A stretch of DNA of 64,000 bases from the NCBI RefSeq assembly GCF_047607445.1, contig NZ_JBLKRT010000021.1, forward strand, positions 1-64,000, given 5' to 3'. Under the pieces are notes generated by a model. It did not search any database. It was not told the origin of the DNA and saw nothing but the letters and a program-made list of their open reading frames with translations. This document shows positions 35,498 through 44,541 of this stretch, one piece after another; positions within the stretch are counted from its first letter, which is position 1; each line of letters begins with the position of its first letter. Source of the DNA: Crystallibacter sulfonylureivorans_A (GTDB lineage Bacteria; Actinomycetota; Actinomycetes; Actinomycetales; Micrococcaceae). Made by a program: the position numbers and the translations under genes.

Positions 35498-36409
35498 ATG
35501 GAGAAGAGCAAGGCCAAGGCCTTGGGTGTGGCTCCGCTTAGTGCCATTGATCTGCCCCACGCGGAGTATGTCCGCGCGGCACACGCGGCTGGCTTCGGCG
35601 CAATTGGATTGCGCCTCGAAGCAGTCAGTGTCACCGACGTGCCCTTTCCCCGCGATAGGGGTTCAAAGGATTTCCGAGGGATAGTTTCAGCGCTGGCGGA
35701 GACAGGTCTGGAGGTACTCGACGTGGAGGTTCTCTCCATCCGACCGGACACCACGCGGGAGGAATGGTTGCCCCTGCTGGAACTCGGGGCCGAGCTGGGG
35801 GCCAGTTACTTGAACGTGGTCGGGGATCATCCGGATCTAACTGCGTTCGCGGATATTGTGGCCGCGCTGACTGTTGACGCAGAGATCTTCCAAATCCAAC
35901 CTGTACTTGAGCCGGTCGGATTTCGTCCGCTGAATAATTTCGACACCGCCGTCCAGATTGCCCGGGCGGCAGGATGCGGTGTTGAACTGGATGTCCTGCA
36001 TTACATGCGCACCGAGGCCGACTTCAGCACCATCGCGGACAACCCTGATTTGTTCCCGATCCTCCAGCTCTGCGACGCGCCCACGGAACTATCCGGTCAC
36101 GGGGAAAGGCTTATTCCTGTTGCCCGGTCCCGCAAGATGGTGGACTTGATGATCGCCGAAGCGCGCGACCTCAGGCTGCTGCCTGGGCACGGAAACGCCC
36201 CCATTGGCGAGCTGCTAGCAGCCTTGCAGAGAACCGCCAGAATCAGTGTAGAAATTCCCAACACGGAACTAAGAGCAGGCCGCCCGGCACCTGAATATCT
36301 GAGGATGCTTGCCTCGGAAACCACCGCCTACCTCGGATCCATCACCGGCTCGGAGAGGGCGAAAGACCTTCCAACAATCAACCGAAAGGAACAGAACCGT
36401 GTCGAATGA
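35498..36409 (+). CDS. Sugar phosphate isomerase/epimerase-type TIM-barrel enzyme
   Basis: A 303-residue AP_endonuc_2/xylose-isomerase-like TIM barrel. Expected metal-site positions are EPVGFRPL (Glu), VELDVLHYMR (Asp, His), LQLCDAP (Gln/Asp) and VEIPNTEL (Glu). It heads the TRAP-transporter operon, next to the third operator. Family members isomerise or dehydrate polyols; some relatives are dehydroshikimate dehydratases, but this one is not close to QsuB. Confidence 0.82.
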   Translation: MEKSKAKALGVAPLSAIDLPHAEYVRAAHAAGFGAIGLRLEAVSVTDVPFPRDRGSKDFRGIVSALAETGLEVLDVEVLSIRPDTTREEWLPLLELGAELGASYLNVVGDHPDLTAFADIVAALTVDAEIFQIQPVLEPVGFRPLNNFDTAVQIARAAGCGVELDVLHYMRTEADFSTIADNPDLFPILQLCDAPTELSGHGERLIPVARSRKMVDLMIAEARDLRLLPGHGNAPIGELLAALQRTARISVEIPNTELRAGRPAPEYLRMLASETTAYLGSITGSERAKDLPTINRKEQNRVE

Positions 36410-36944
36410 TTCGATACACGGGGGCACCTTGGTAGAGCGGCCCACCGAACCACGGTTCCTGCGCTGGCTCTCCAACTGTGAGCTGGTTCTCGCCGTAGCT
36501 TTCTTTGCGATCCTCTTTTTTGGTGTCCTGTGGCAAGTTGTGGGCCGGTATGTGCCAGCGCTGAACTGGCCGGGTGCTGGCGAAATTGCGCGCTATTCCC
36601 TGGTCGGAGTCGCCTTCATCACCGTCGGCTATCTGATCGGGAAGAACGGCCAGATCACCGTGGCCGTCATTGACAACATGGTAGGCAAGCGTGGACGGGT
36701 CATTGTCCGCTACATTTCCGCCATTCTGCTGGCTCTGATCTGCCTTGGGCTGGCGTGGGAAGCCTGGGCATTGTTTAGCGATGGCTTCCGTCGCTCAACA
36801 GCCGTGCTTCGCATTCCGCTGGGCTATCTGTTTACCCTGCCCCTGATCGGGTTCCTATCCGGGACGATTCTCGCCATCGGAAGGATCCTGCACGCACGTT
36901 ACGAGGAACCGGACCTGCTGACACTCGAAGAAGAAGAGGACTGA
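36399..36944 (+). CDS. dctQ: TRAP transporter small permease subunit (DctQ)
   Basis: A 181-residue four-helix membrane protein. The GTG at 36399 is preceded by AAAGGA and overlaps the isomerase gene by 11 bases. LWQVVGRYVPALNWPGAGEIARY is the conserved DctQ segment (located near residue 44). It joins DctM to form the sodium-driven membrane part of the TRAP importer. Confidence 0.9.
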   Translation: MSNDSIHGGTLVERPTEPRFLRWLSNCELVLAVAFFAILFFGVLWQVVGRYVPALNWPGAGEIARYSLVGVAFITVGYLIGKNGQITVAVIDNMVGKRGRVIVRYISAILLALICLGLAWEAWALFSDGFRRSTAVLRIPLGYLFTLPLIGFLSGTILAIGRILHARYEEPDLLTLEEEED

Positions 36945-36947
36945 GCC

Positions 36948-38222
36948 ATGGAACTCGGACTGCTCGCCGTAGGAATCATCCTCCTCCTCCTTGCCCGTGT
37001 CCCGGTCGCGTTTGCGATCATGGGACCGTGCCTGGCCTACTTCATGCTGAACGGGTACTCAACGGGCCTGGCTCTCAAGACCGTCTTTGACTCTGTCAAC
37101 TCCTTCCCCTTGCTGGCCGTGCCGCTGTTCATCTTTGTGGGCGTCATCGCCAATAAGCTTGGAATCGCCGATCGCCTGTTTGAATTTTGTCTTGCAGCCA
37201 TGGCACGCGTACGCGGAAACCTGGCGTACGTCAACGTTGGTACCAGTGTCGGCTTCGCCTGGATGAGCGGTTCCGCCCTTGCCGATGCTGCCGGACTCGG
37301 CAAAGTTCAGGTGCCGTCCATGACGAAAGCCGGATACCCTTTCCGCTTCGCCGCCGGCTTGACAGCTTCTTCAGCACTGATCAGCCCCGTCATGCCACCG
37401 AGCATTCCCGCCGTTATCTTCGCGGCAGTGGCCACAATTTCAACCGGAGCCCTGTTCGCGGCGTCCGTAATTCCGGCACTGCTAATGGCCCTCGGGCTGG
37501 TTATTTACATCGCTGTCTGGGTGCGCAGGAACCCCGGCTTTGAGAAGGAACCCTTCGACCTAAACCGGTTGGGACGGGCGACGGTTCGCGTGCTTGGACC
37601 CCTGGGCGCGCCGATTATCATCCTCGGCGGCATCATGGGCGGCTTCTTTACGCCGACAGAGGCAGCGGGAATTGCCGGCCTGTATATGGTTCTGCTCGGC
37701 CTTTTCCTTAAGACTATGAGCTGGCGCGTCCTGTGGGAGGCTGCGAAAGAGACAGTCTTCCTCTGCGGCGGAATCCTCATCATCATCGGCGCCGCGGGAA
37801 TGCTTGGCCAGATTCTGGCCCGTGAGCGGGTCGCGGTGAGCTTGGCCGAATGGATCACAGGCTTCACGGACAACCCGCTGGTCTTCCTGCTGCTCATCAA
37901 CCTGCTCCTAATCGTCCTCGGCATGCTCATCGATGCGACTGCCGTCATTCTGGTGACAGTGCCCGTGCTCCTGCCCCTTGCCGTAAGTTACGGCATCGAC
38001 CCAGTGCACTTCGGCGTGATCATGATCGTCAACCTGATGATCGGTCTGCTCACACCGCCGGTCGGCAGCGTTCTGTACGTCATGAGTTCGGTAACGGCCA
38101 GGCCCGTTGACGAAATATTCAAGGGCATTGTCCCCTTCCTGACCCCCATGGTGGCCGTACTGATCATCATCACGCTCTTCCCCCAAGTGGTCATGTTCCT
38201 GCCAAACCTACTCGGCTTCTAA
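36948..38222 (+). CDS. dctM: TRAP transporter large permease subunit (DctM)
   Basis: A 424-residue, 12-helix transporter subunit three bases after dctQ. The family marks are FVGVIANKLGIADRLFEF, SGSALADAAGLGKVQ, LISPVMPPSIP and GGFFTPTEAAGIAGLY, and MIGLLTPPVGSVLYVMS in the C-terminal half. It carries the substrate across the membrane with sodium. Confidence 0.94.
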   Translation: MELGLLAVGIILLLLARVPVAFAIMGPCLAYFMLNGYSTGLALKTVFDSVNSFPLLAVPLFIFVGVIANKLGIADRLFEFCLAAMARVRGNLAYVNVGTSVGFAWMSGSALADAAGLGKVQVPSMTKAGYPFRFAAGLTASSALISPVMPPSIPAVIFAAVATISTGALFAASVIPALLMALGLVIYIAVWVRRNPGFEKEPFDLNRLGRATVRVLGPLGAPIIILGGIMGGFFTPTEAAGIAGLYMVLLGLFLKTMSWRVLWEAAKETVFLCGGILIIIGAAGMLGQILARERVAVSLAEWITGFTDNPLVFLLLINLLLIVLGMLIDATAVILVTVPVLLPLAVSYGIDPVHFGVIMIVNLMIGLLTPPVGSVLYVMSSVTARPVDEIFKGIVPFLTPMVAVLIIITLFPQVVMFLPNLLGF

Positions 38223-38286
38223 CCCGTTCCAATCAGCAACAACCAGCGAATCGCCCATGAGGGCAGACAATATAAGGAGAACAACC

Positions 38287-39309
38287 ATGGCAATCAATCC
38301 ACGCTTCCTCCGCAGGCTCGGATCAGGAATAGCGCTGACCGCAGCCGCGGGTCTACTTGCAGGCTGCGGTGCCGGCGGCAGCACGGAAGCAGGCGGCGAC
38401 ATCACCATTTCCTTCGCAAGCAGCCAGTCCGAGGCAACGCCGAACTTCTTCTGTGGCATGGAACTGTTCAAAGAACGTATTGAAGCCAAAGACCTCGGCA
38501 TTACCGTTGAATTGTTCCCGTCCAGTCAGCTCGGCCCGGATGCTGAACGCGTGGCCAACATCCAGTCCGGCGACCTTGACATGGACCTGCAGGAAGCCGG
38601 CCTAGCATCGGTATACCCGCACGTGGGTATTCTGGGCGCTGCCTATGTTTTCGATGACGTCGACCACGCCTTCAACTGGATCGATAACCATTCCGAGGAA
38701 TTTCGAACCGGATTCAACGAGGCCACCGACATGACCATCATTGACGGTTGGTACTACGGTTCACGGACCTTCAGCTCCAACGAGCCGATCCGCTCCCCGC
38801 AGGACCTGGCAGGCATGCAGATCCGCTTCCCGGACACCCCGCAGTATCTGGCAAACGCTGAAGCCATGGGCGCAAACCCTGTGGCTGTGGCCTATGAAGA
38901 GGTTTACGTAGCCCTCCAGCAGGGAATTGCAGATGGCCAGGAGAACCCCGTTGTCGGCACAAAGACCGCCAGCTACGACGAGGTCCAAAAGTACGTCTCC
39001 CTGAACAACCACCAGGTCAGCATCCACTGGGTGACCATGTCGGACGCAACCTTGGAGAAGCTGAGCGATGAACAGCGCGAAGCCGTCTTCGAAACCGTCA
39101 AGGAGATCCGGCCCGAAAACCGCAAGTGCGTCGAGGACGAGACCGAAGAAATCCTCAATGACTGGCGCGAAAACGGGCCGCTCACTGTGATCGAAGCAGA
39201 TGAAGTGGATCGCGAGGCCTTCGCCAGCAGTGCGGAGAAATACTTTAAGTCCCACTACACGGGTGATGATCTGGCTTTCTACGAAAGCATCCGGGCCTCA
39301 GCCAAATAG
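38287..39309 (+). CDS. dctP: TRAP transporter substrate-binding lipoprotein (DctP)
   Basis: A 340-residue extracytoplasmic binding protein with a lipobox (GLLAGCGAG), as expected in a Gram-positive cell. The conserved carboxylate-binding part is MQIRFPDTPQYLANAEAMGA with its Arg, then YVALQQGIADGQENP. It should bind a carboxylate such as quinate or shikimate outside the membrane. AAGGAGAA precedes the ATG. Confidence 0.93.
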   Translation: MAINPRFLRRLGSGIALTAAAGLLAGCGAGGSTEAGGDITISFASSQSEATPNFFCGMELFKERIEAKDLGITVELFPSSQLGPDAERVANIQSGDLDMDLQEAGLASVYPHVGILGAAYVFDDVDHAFNWIDNHSEEFRTGFNEATDMTIIDGWYYGSRTFSSNEPIRSPQDLAGMQIRFPDTPQYLANAEAMGANPVAVAYEEVYVALQQGIADGQENPVVGTKTASYDEVQKYVSLNNHQVSIHWVTMSDATLEKLSDEQREAVFETVKEIRPENRKCVEDETEEILNDWRENGPLTVIEADEVDREAFASSAEKYFKSHYTGDDLAFYESIRASAK

Positions 39310-39337
39310 TACTGCCCGATAACAATCGCATGACTTA

Positions 39338-39374
39338 GAGCGGCGCCCAAGTCTTTCCCACTAGGGCGCCGCTC
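39338..39374 (+). terminator. Hairpin terminator after TRAP operon
   Basis: GAGCGGCGCCC at 39338-39348 pairs with GGGCGCCGCTC at 39364-39374 across 15 bases, 29 bases after the dctP stop. Confidence 0.75.
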
Positions 39375-39460
39375 GTCTGCTATTGATCGGTTCCGAGAAG
39401 CGCTGCATGACTCCGCGGCAACGCTGCCATCATCCGGATTCTTCAAAAGGAGGCTCTGTC

Positions 39461-40426
39461 ATGGGCGCCGAGACTGCAAGTACCCAAACCGGACCAGCAG
39501 GCACGGTCTTGGTGGTCAACAAAGACGACCGCACTCTAATGCTCGTGGATGCCCAGAAGCTGCAGGTTGTTAGTACGGTGCAGTTGAGTGGTATCACCGG
39601 CCATGAGGTCGCAGTTCATCCAGACCTTCCGATTGCGTATGTGCCGATCTACAGCGATGCCCCGGTGGGGGTGTCCGGTACGGATGGGAGCACGATTGAT
39701 GTCATCGATCTCGTCAGAGGGCAGCGCAGCGCGACGATCGACCTCAAGGCGCCCTGTCGCCCGCATGATGCGATGTTCGGGCTCGACGGATTGCTGTACG
39801 TAACAACCGAACTCAACAAGAGCGTCACAGTGATCGATCCCAGCACGCAACAGGTGGTGCGGACACTGAAAACAGGCCACGCGCAGTCACACATGATGGC
39901 ACTGTCTCCCGACGGAACGTACTGCTACACAGCAAATGTAGAACCTGGATCGATCTCTGAAATTGACGTGGAGAACGGCCACCTGCTGCGCACGGTCGAA
40001 GTAGCTGAGGTGATTAACCGCATCTCGCTCTCGGCCGACGGGTTGACCGCATTCACAGCCGACCAGCGCCAGCCCCGTCTGGCCGTCGTAGACCTGGTTA
40101 CAGGTTCCGTAAATCAGTGGGTCGAGCTCCCCTCAACCGCTTTCGGCACGGCACTGACACCCAACGGAACTGAGCTGATATTGGCCCTGCGGGGAAGTAA
40201 CCAGATTGCCAAGCTAAACCTGAAAACCTTGGAGATAGTAGCTGCAGCCGATGTTGCTCCTTCACCTCAAATGATTGTGCTGGATCCAACCGGGGCAATA
40301 GCGTACACCGCTTCAAGCCAAGCAGGACTGCTGACGGCGGTCCGTCTCTCGGACATGAGTGCGATCGGTGCCATCGAGACAGGGCGGAACCCAGACGGCC
40401 TGGCCTTCGCCAACATCGCCGTATAG
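39461..40426 (+). CDS. YncE-like beta-propeller protein
   Basis: A 321-residue protein with repeated blades of about 40 residues: VVNKDDRTLMLVD, VAVHPDLPIAYVP, VTTELNKSVTVIDP, ALSPDGTYCYTANV, SLSADGLTAFTAD and ALTPNGTELILAL. It has no signal peptide, unlike many YncE proteins. AAAAGGAGG precedes the ATG. The gene follows the terminator of the TRAP operon, so it has its own promoter. It could be a lactonase-like enzyme acting on a quinate-pathway lactone (inference), or a scaffold. Confidence 0.82.
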   Translation: MGAETASTQTGPAGTVLVVNKDDRTLMLVDAQKLQVVSTVQLSGITGHEVAVHPDLPIAYVPIYSDAPVGVSGTDGSTIDVIDLVRGQRSATIDLKAPCRPHDAMFGLDGLLYVTTELNKSVTVIDPSTQQVVRTLKTGHAQSHMMALSPDGTYCYTANVEPGSISEIDVENGHLLRTVEVAEVINRISLSADGLTAFTADQRQPRLAVVDLVTGSVNQWVELPSTAFGTALTPNGTELILALRGSNQIAKLNLKTLEIVAAADVAPSPQMIVLDPTGAIAYTASSQAGLLTAVRLSDMSAIGAIETGRNPDGLAFANIAV

Positions 40427-40544
40427 CAAAGAGTGGCCCCAGTGTGTGCTTCGCCGTTAGGACAGTTGGGTCACCGGCTACCGCCAGGGAAGGCGCTATA
40501 TGGGCCGGCCCTGACCAACTTGCTAGCTGCCGATTGTGGGGTCT

Positions 40545-40754
40545 CTAGAACTTCAAGCCCTGCGCGCGCACGAACTCAAAGAATTTAACCCACTCCGCGC
40601 CGTGCTCATCGGCGATGTTGGGAATCTTCTGGTTCTTGTCGATGGTACCGGGGCCTTTTCGGGTCTCCTCGGTGACGATCACGCGAAGGGAATGTTTGGC
40701 ATGGGCGATGACGAAAGGGTCGCCATCATTCTTCTGGTCCTGTACCCAATCTAA
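40545..40754 (-). pseudogene. C-terminal remnant of a DUF4411/PIN-like toxin
   Basis: In the minus frame ending at the TAG at 40545-40547, the text reads DPFVIAHAKHSLRVIVTEE, KNQKIPNIADEHGAEW and FFEFVRAQGLKF. This matches the C-terminal third of DUF4411 (VapC-like ribonuclease toxin) proteins. The N-terminal two thirds, with the first acidic residues, are missing, and no antitoxin is present. Confidence 0.6.
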
Positions 40755-41849
40755 GGACTTGCTATGACCCTGCCGTGGGTCGCGCGACGCACGCGATCTA
40801 TTCTCATGACGCCGAGCCCAGTTGGGGGCGCGGCACCGCTCCCGCCAAGGACGAACGCCGATGGCCTAGTGGGCGAACCGTAAGTTGTTGGGGGTTCTGA
40901 TCGCCGAGGCTTGCTAGTGCCGACTAATAGTTGCACCGAACCCCGCCGCAGAATCGTCCGGAGGATTTCTAGAAAGCTCACAGCAATCGGGGCCTTCTGC
41001 CGAGCTTGCCGCAAACTTGGCATGTGCTGCGAAGGGGACAGGGAAATCAGTCGCCGCAGCCGGGCCACGGTAGCCTCGTCGCACCCAACGAGCGGCTCGC
41101 CCGTCTGAGCGCAGTGTGACCATGCGCGATAGCGCTGACGAAGGGCAGCCGCCCGGAAGTCGTAGCGTGAACTCCTCGGACTACGTCTAGATGACGCTCT
41201 GAGCACTTCCCCCACCACGACACCGGACAACAAGTGACCCCCTACCCCTCGCCAAAGGCGTCCATGAGTTCATTGGTCCCCGCTTCACGACGTCATCGTC
41301 TGGCAAACAGCACGCAGACTGCGGTCAATCGAGCCGCTTCCGAGCATCAACAGCATTCTGAATGCGTCGGACCACACAATCTAGGGGCGAGCACTTGAGT
41401 TTTTATTGCAAGCTCATGGACTACCTGTCCGATGCCAGGCATCCAAGAAATGCTTCGGCAAATCCAGACAAGACGTCCCCTCTAACCTCGGCTGAATTTT
41501 TACCATGATGTACCAACTCACACGGATGCATCGTCAATCAGCTGAACCCTGTTCCGTGTATCGGCCCGCCGAAAGGTCCGGCGACGAACCAGCAGGCGGC
41601 AAGAATCACTCGTCTCCGATGCCGGTCCGACGAGAAAACTTGGCCGTAATTGCCGCGGAACAGTCCATGTCCGCGCCCCTGACTGCTAGCTTCAGCTAAG
41701 CCCTGCCCACACCTGCCCATTTAGGTATTGACGCGTCCACGTGCATCGCAAAGCGGTTATCAGGGGATTTGCTCCACAGTTAGAGCGCGTAAAGCGCGGG
41801 TAACTTTCCCCTTATCGGGCCGTTTGTATCTGTTCGACGTAACTGATGC
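40755..41849. other. Decayed or non-coding spacer
   Basis: About 1.1 kb without a supported gene. Open frames are short, lack the codon bias of the neighbours and match no domain that I recognise. Together with the toxin remnant it looks like a degraded junction between the catabolic block and the mobile cargo. Confidence 0.5.
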
Positions 41850-43718
41850 TCAGGAATTTTCCGGTTTTCTCGTCCCGAGCCAACCTGCCACCTCCGCTAT
41901 GACAGCCTCCGGGTATGAAGCCTTCGAATAGACCCTGATCTCCAGATAGCTCGGGTCATCGATGTCCAGCGGCGGCAGATCATCTTCCCGCAGTCGAACC
42001 ACCAAATAGCCGGCGGCAAGCAGATCCAAACTCTTGACACGGTCGATCAGCTGTTTCGGTTCGGGGGCATGCCAATAGGCGCCATCGTACTCAATGGCCA
42101 CGTTAAGTCCGTCGTGCTCGGCGAGGATGTCGATGCTCCATGCTGTCGGTATGTTGAACACCTTGTCTCGGACGATGGCCCCCGAGCGGACGTTGTCGAA
42201 CACTGCCTCGGCGGCCTCCAGATGGTGTAGTTCGATACGGGACTTGCCGGCCTGACGGCACTCAGGGCATTCCGACCCGGAGGAGCGGGACCCCAGAGTG
42301 CTCTCCCAGACATGGGAACGATCGACCGAGCACACCCACTTGGGAATGAAGGCCGTGTTGGCGGTCGGCCTGACGTGCCAGGCAGTGAGTAGGTTTTCCT
42401 CGCTCCATTCGGCGGCCAGCCCCGGATCGGACCAGGCCAGCGAATCGAGGATCGTTTCGCACCTCGGGCAGCGCAGACGCCTGCCCCCGTCCCGGCTGGC
42501 AGGTGACTCCACCCACTCGTAGCCGCAGCACGCGGCCTTCCAATGGATGCGGCGCTGTGAGCCCGGGACCACGTTCTCCGGCGTCCAGCGGCCGTTCCGG
42601 TCCGGGTGCCATTGGCTCGCGAGCTCCGGCTGCACCTCCGCAAGCATCGGCCGGTCTTTGGCAGCGGAAGCCTGGCCTTTGCAGGAGGGGCAGCCCGAGG
42701 ACAAGAATGTTCCCGGCCTCGACTTTGGGTAGTGCCCGTTCGGGCACCTGAACCGGTACAGCCGCCAGTCTCCCTCCACCATGACAGCGTCAGGGTCAGT
42801 GTCATCAGCCCACGACGCCGCGAGCTCGGGGACTGAGGAGACAGGTGTCTGTTTGAGCCGCTCGTAGTCCTCCTGCCACTTCAGGCTGCGGGTCTCCTCG
42901 CACGACGGGCACTCGGGCCGCAGCCGGTCCGCCATGACGTATACCTTCGCGGAGAACTTCAGCCCGCACTCGGGGCAGATCCACCATGCATCCCGACGCG
43001 CTTTCATTGAGACCGTCTTGAACTCGGCTTCGCTGTTGGCATGGTGGTCCCACCACTTCAGGGCCGGACTGTCCGAGTTGGCGAACAGCTTCTGTCTGCC
43101 GCGGTCACGACCTCCCGTGGCAGACCCCTGACGGGGCACCGGGTTGTGCCCGCAGCTGCAGTTGAGATCATTTGGCCTGCGCGCCTCCTGACGGTCGCAC
43201 CGGATGCACCGGACAACAACTGGGTGGTTGTCGCTCGGGATCGGCGTCAACTCGGCAACGGGCTCGCGTTGCCCGAGTGCGATCATCTCTTTGAGCGCCG
43301 CGGAGCCGACGGGTTCAACTTTCAGCCCGGAAAGGCGGTTGGCCATCTCTGCCCATTCCGTCCAGAAGCAGAAGCGGCAGGCCGGCTCATCCCTTGTTTG
43401 CAGGTCCAGCAAGTAATCCAAAAGGTAGTGGCACTCGGCGCTGCATTTGCGGCACCGGGTCAACCGACGAACCTTACGACCAGTGAACTCCTCGAGGGGA
43501 TCGAGTCCCATACCGACGAGCATGTCGTCGAGACAGCTTGTGCACCATGTCGGTTTGCTGTTCGTGGTGAACGCCGCCTGGTTCACGCAGCCCGGCGTTG
43601 CACACGCCTGCACTCTCGCCATGCCTCTCCCAATCCTCAGGCTTTCCGGCCCATCCTCCGCCTCGATTTCTTCAACGGCCAGCGTACCCGTGTCCAGGAC
43701 GACGGCGTCGCCGGGCAT
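41850..43718 (-). CDS. Multi-zinc-ribbon protein with PD-(D/E)xK-like nuclease C-terminus
   Basis: A 622-residue protein. About seven Cys-pair modules follow each other: residues 39-62 (CATPGC...CTSC), then CRKCSAEC...CRFC, CIRC...CSCG, CPECG...CPSC, CPNGH...CPSC, CCGYEW...CPRC and CSVDRSHVW...CPEC. Several have the W/H pattern of treble-clef DUF4379 repeats. The last 110 residues contain SIDILAEHDGLNVAIEYDG then a Lys in RVKSLDLLAAGYLVVRL, fitting a Vsr-like or PD-(D/E)xK nuclease. Probably a mobile defence or homing-type nuclease that binds nucleic acid with its ribbons. The ATG at 43718 (AGGAG close by) was kept; 43622 is an alternative. Confidence 0.75.
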   Translation of the reverse strand: MPGDAVVLDTGTLAVEEIEAEDGPESLRIGRGMARVQACATPGCVNQAAFTTNSKPTWCTSCLDDMLVGMGLDPLEEFTGRKVRRLTRCRKCSAECHYLLDYLLDLQTRDEPACRFCFWTEWAEMANRLSGLKVEPVGSAALKEMIALGQREPVAELTPIPSDNHPVVVRCIRCDRQEARRPNDLNCSCGHNPVPRQGSATGGRDRGRQKLFANSDSPALKWWDHHANSEAEFKTVSMKARRDAWWICPECGLKFSAKVYVMADRLRPECPSCEETRSLKWQEDYERLKQTPVSSVPELAASWADDTDPDAVMVEGDWRLYRFRCPNGHYPKSRPGTFLSSGCPSCKGQASAAKDRPMLAEVQPELASQWHPDRNGRWTPENVVPGSQRRIHWKAACCGYEWVESPASRDGGRRLRCPRCETILDSLAWSDPGLAAEWSEENLLTAWHVRPTANTAFIPKWVCSVDRSHVWESTLGSRSSGSECPECRQAGKSRIELHHLEAAEAVFDNVRSGAIVRDKVFNIPTAWSIDILAEHDGLNVAIEYDGAYWHAPEPKQLIDRVKSLDLLAAGYLVVRLREDDLPPLDIDDPSYLEIRVYSKASYPEAVIAEVAGWLGTRKPENS

Positions 43719-43943
43719 GGACTCCTATTGAGGCAGCGACTCACTGCTGTGCTGGTGGCCTGCTGCCCCTTCCCAAGGTCGGGTGGTACCGACCAAGGTC
43801 TTGAGTTCCCCGCGAGGTCGAGCGCTTGGAGGTCGTGATCCGCAAAAGAGGCACTCTGTTATTCGCTGCTGAGCGGATGGGTCCGAGCCGGTGCCGTCCG
43901 GCGAAAAGCGCCTTCAACGAGCAAAAACGGGGATTTTGGGCCG

Positions 43944-44274
43944 GTTGCGCACCTATTTGCGACCCTCTGCACACCCGGTTGCACACCCACTTTGGAGGTA
44001 AAACGCCTAGTCAGAGGCACATTGCACACTTTTTCACCAATTCGACCGGAAATACATAGCCTTTAAAGGGCCAGGGAAGTTAAGAGTCCCGTGAGGGAAG
44101 AAGTCTTGGCTCTATATGTGTATGAGGGCAAAAAGGGTGTGCAAGGTGTACAAGGGCCCCTTATATACATACTTCTCTCTCTTAAACGTTGAGAAATAGG
44201 GATATATAGGGGGCCCCTATGCCCCGCCGGCTTGTACACCCACGGGTGTGCAACGGGTGTGCAAGGTGCACACC
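43944..44274. repeat. Iteron-like TTGCACACC repeats around an AT-rich island
   Basis: This gap of about 650 bases (43719-44369) has no supported gene. It holds nine or ten copies of TTGCACACC or its complement, exact or with one mismatch: 43945, 43967, 43979, 44022, 44136, 44145, 44232, 44245, 44256 and 44266. The strand flips from forward on the left to reverse in the middle. In the centre an inverted repeat GGGCCCCTTATATA / TATATAGGGGGCCC (44154-44217) encloses a very AT-rich stretch. This resembles a replication origin or control region of a phage satellite or plasmid, but no replication gene lies next to it. Confidence 0.6.
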
Positions 44275-44369
44275 CGTTACTGGAACCTGTTCAGGTCGCT
44301 TTGCCCCGACTCAACCAATTCTTCGAGGTGTCCTAGGATCACAGCCGCAAAGGCGTGGGCAGGCGGGCG

Positions 44370-44531
44370 ATGACCTTGATCGCGGCCGCGACGCCCGCCG
44401 AAACGTTCATCGCCTACTCCGAGGATGCCGAAGAATTCTGGGCCAGCTTCGGCTGGACCAGGCATGAGCACCGGACGGACCCGGACCACTTCCGGCCGGC
44501 CTATGTAGGTGGCATCCCGGCTGCCGGATAG
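44370..44531 (+). CDS. Possible 53-residue protein or gene remnant
   Basis: Open frame from the ATG at 44370 with good G/C third-position bias and the text AYSEDAEEFWASFGWTRHEH. It ends 10 bases before the next gene. It could be the tail of a decayed larger gene, since an in-frame stop lies shortly upstream and no ribosome site is obvious. Confidence 0.3.
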   Translation: MTLIAAATPAETFIAYSEDAEEFWASFGWTRHEHRTDPDHFRPAYVGGIPAAG

Positions 44532-44541
44532 CATTTCCGGC

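Noticed and set aside
43944..44274. CRISPR array
   Set aside because: The units are 9 bases, on both strands and irregularly spaced; no repeat-spacer structure and no cas genes.
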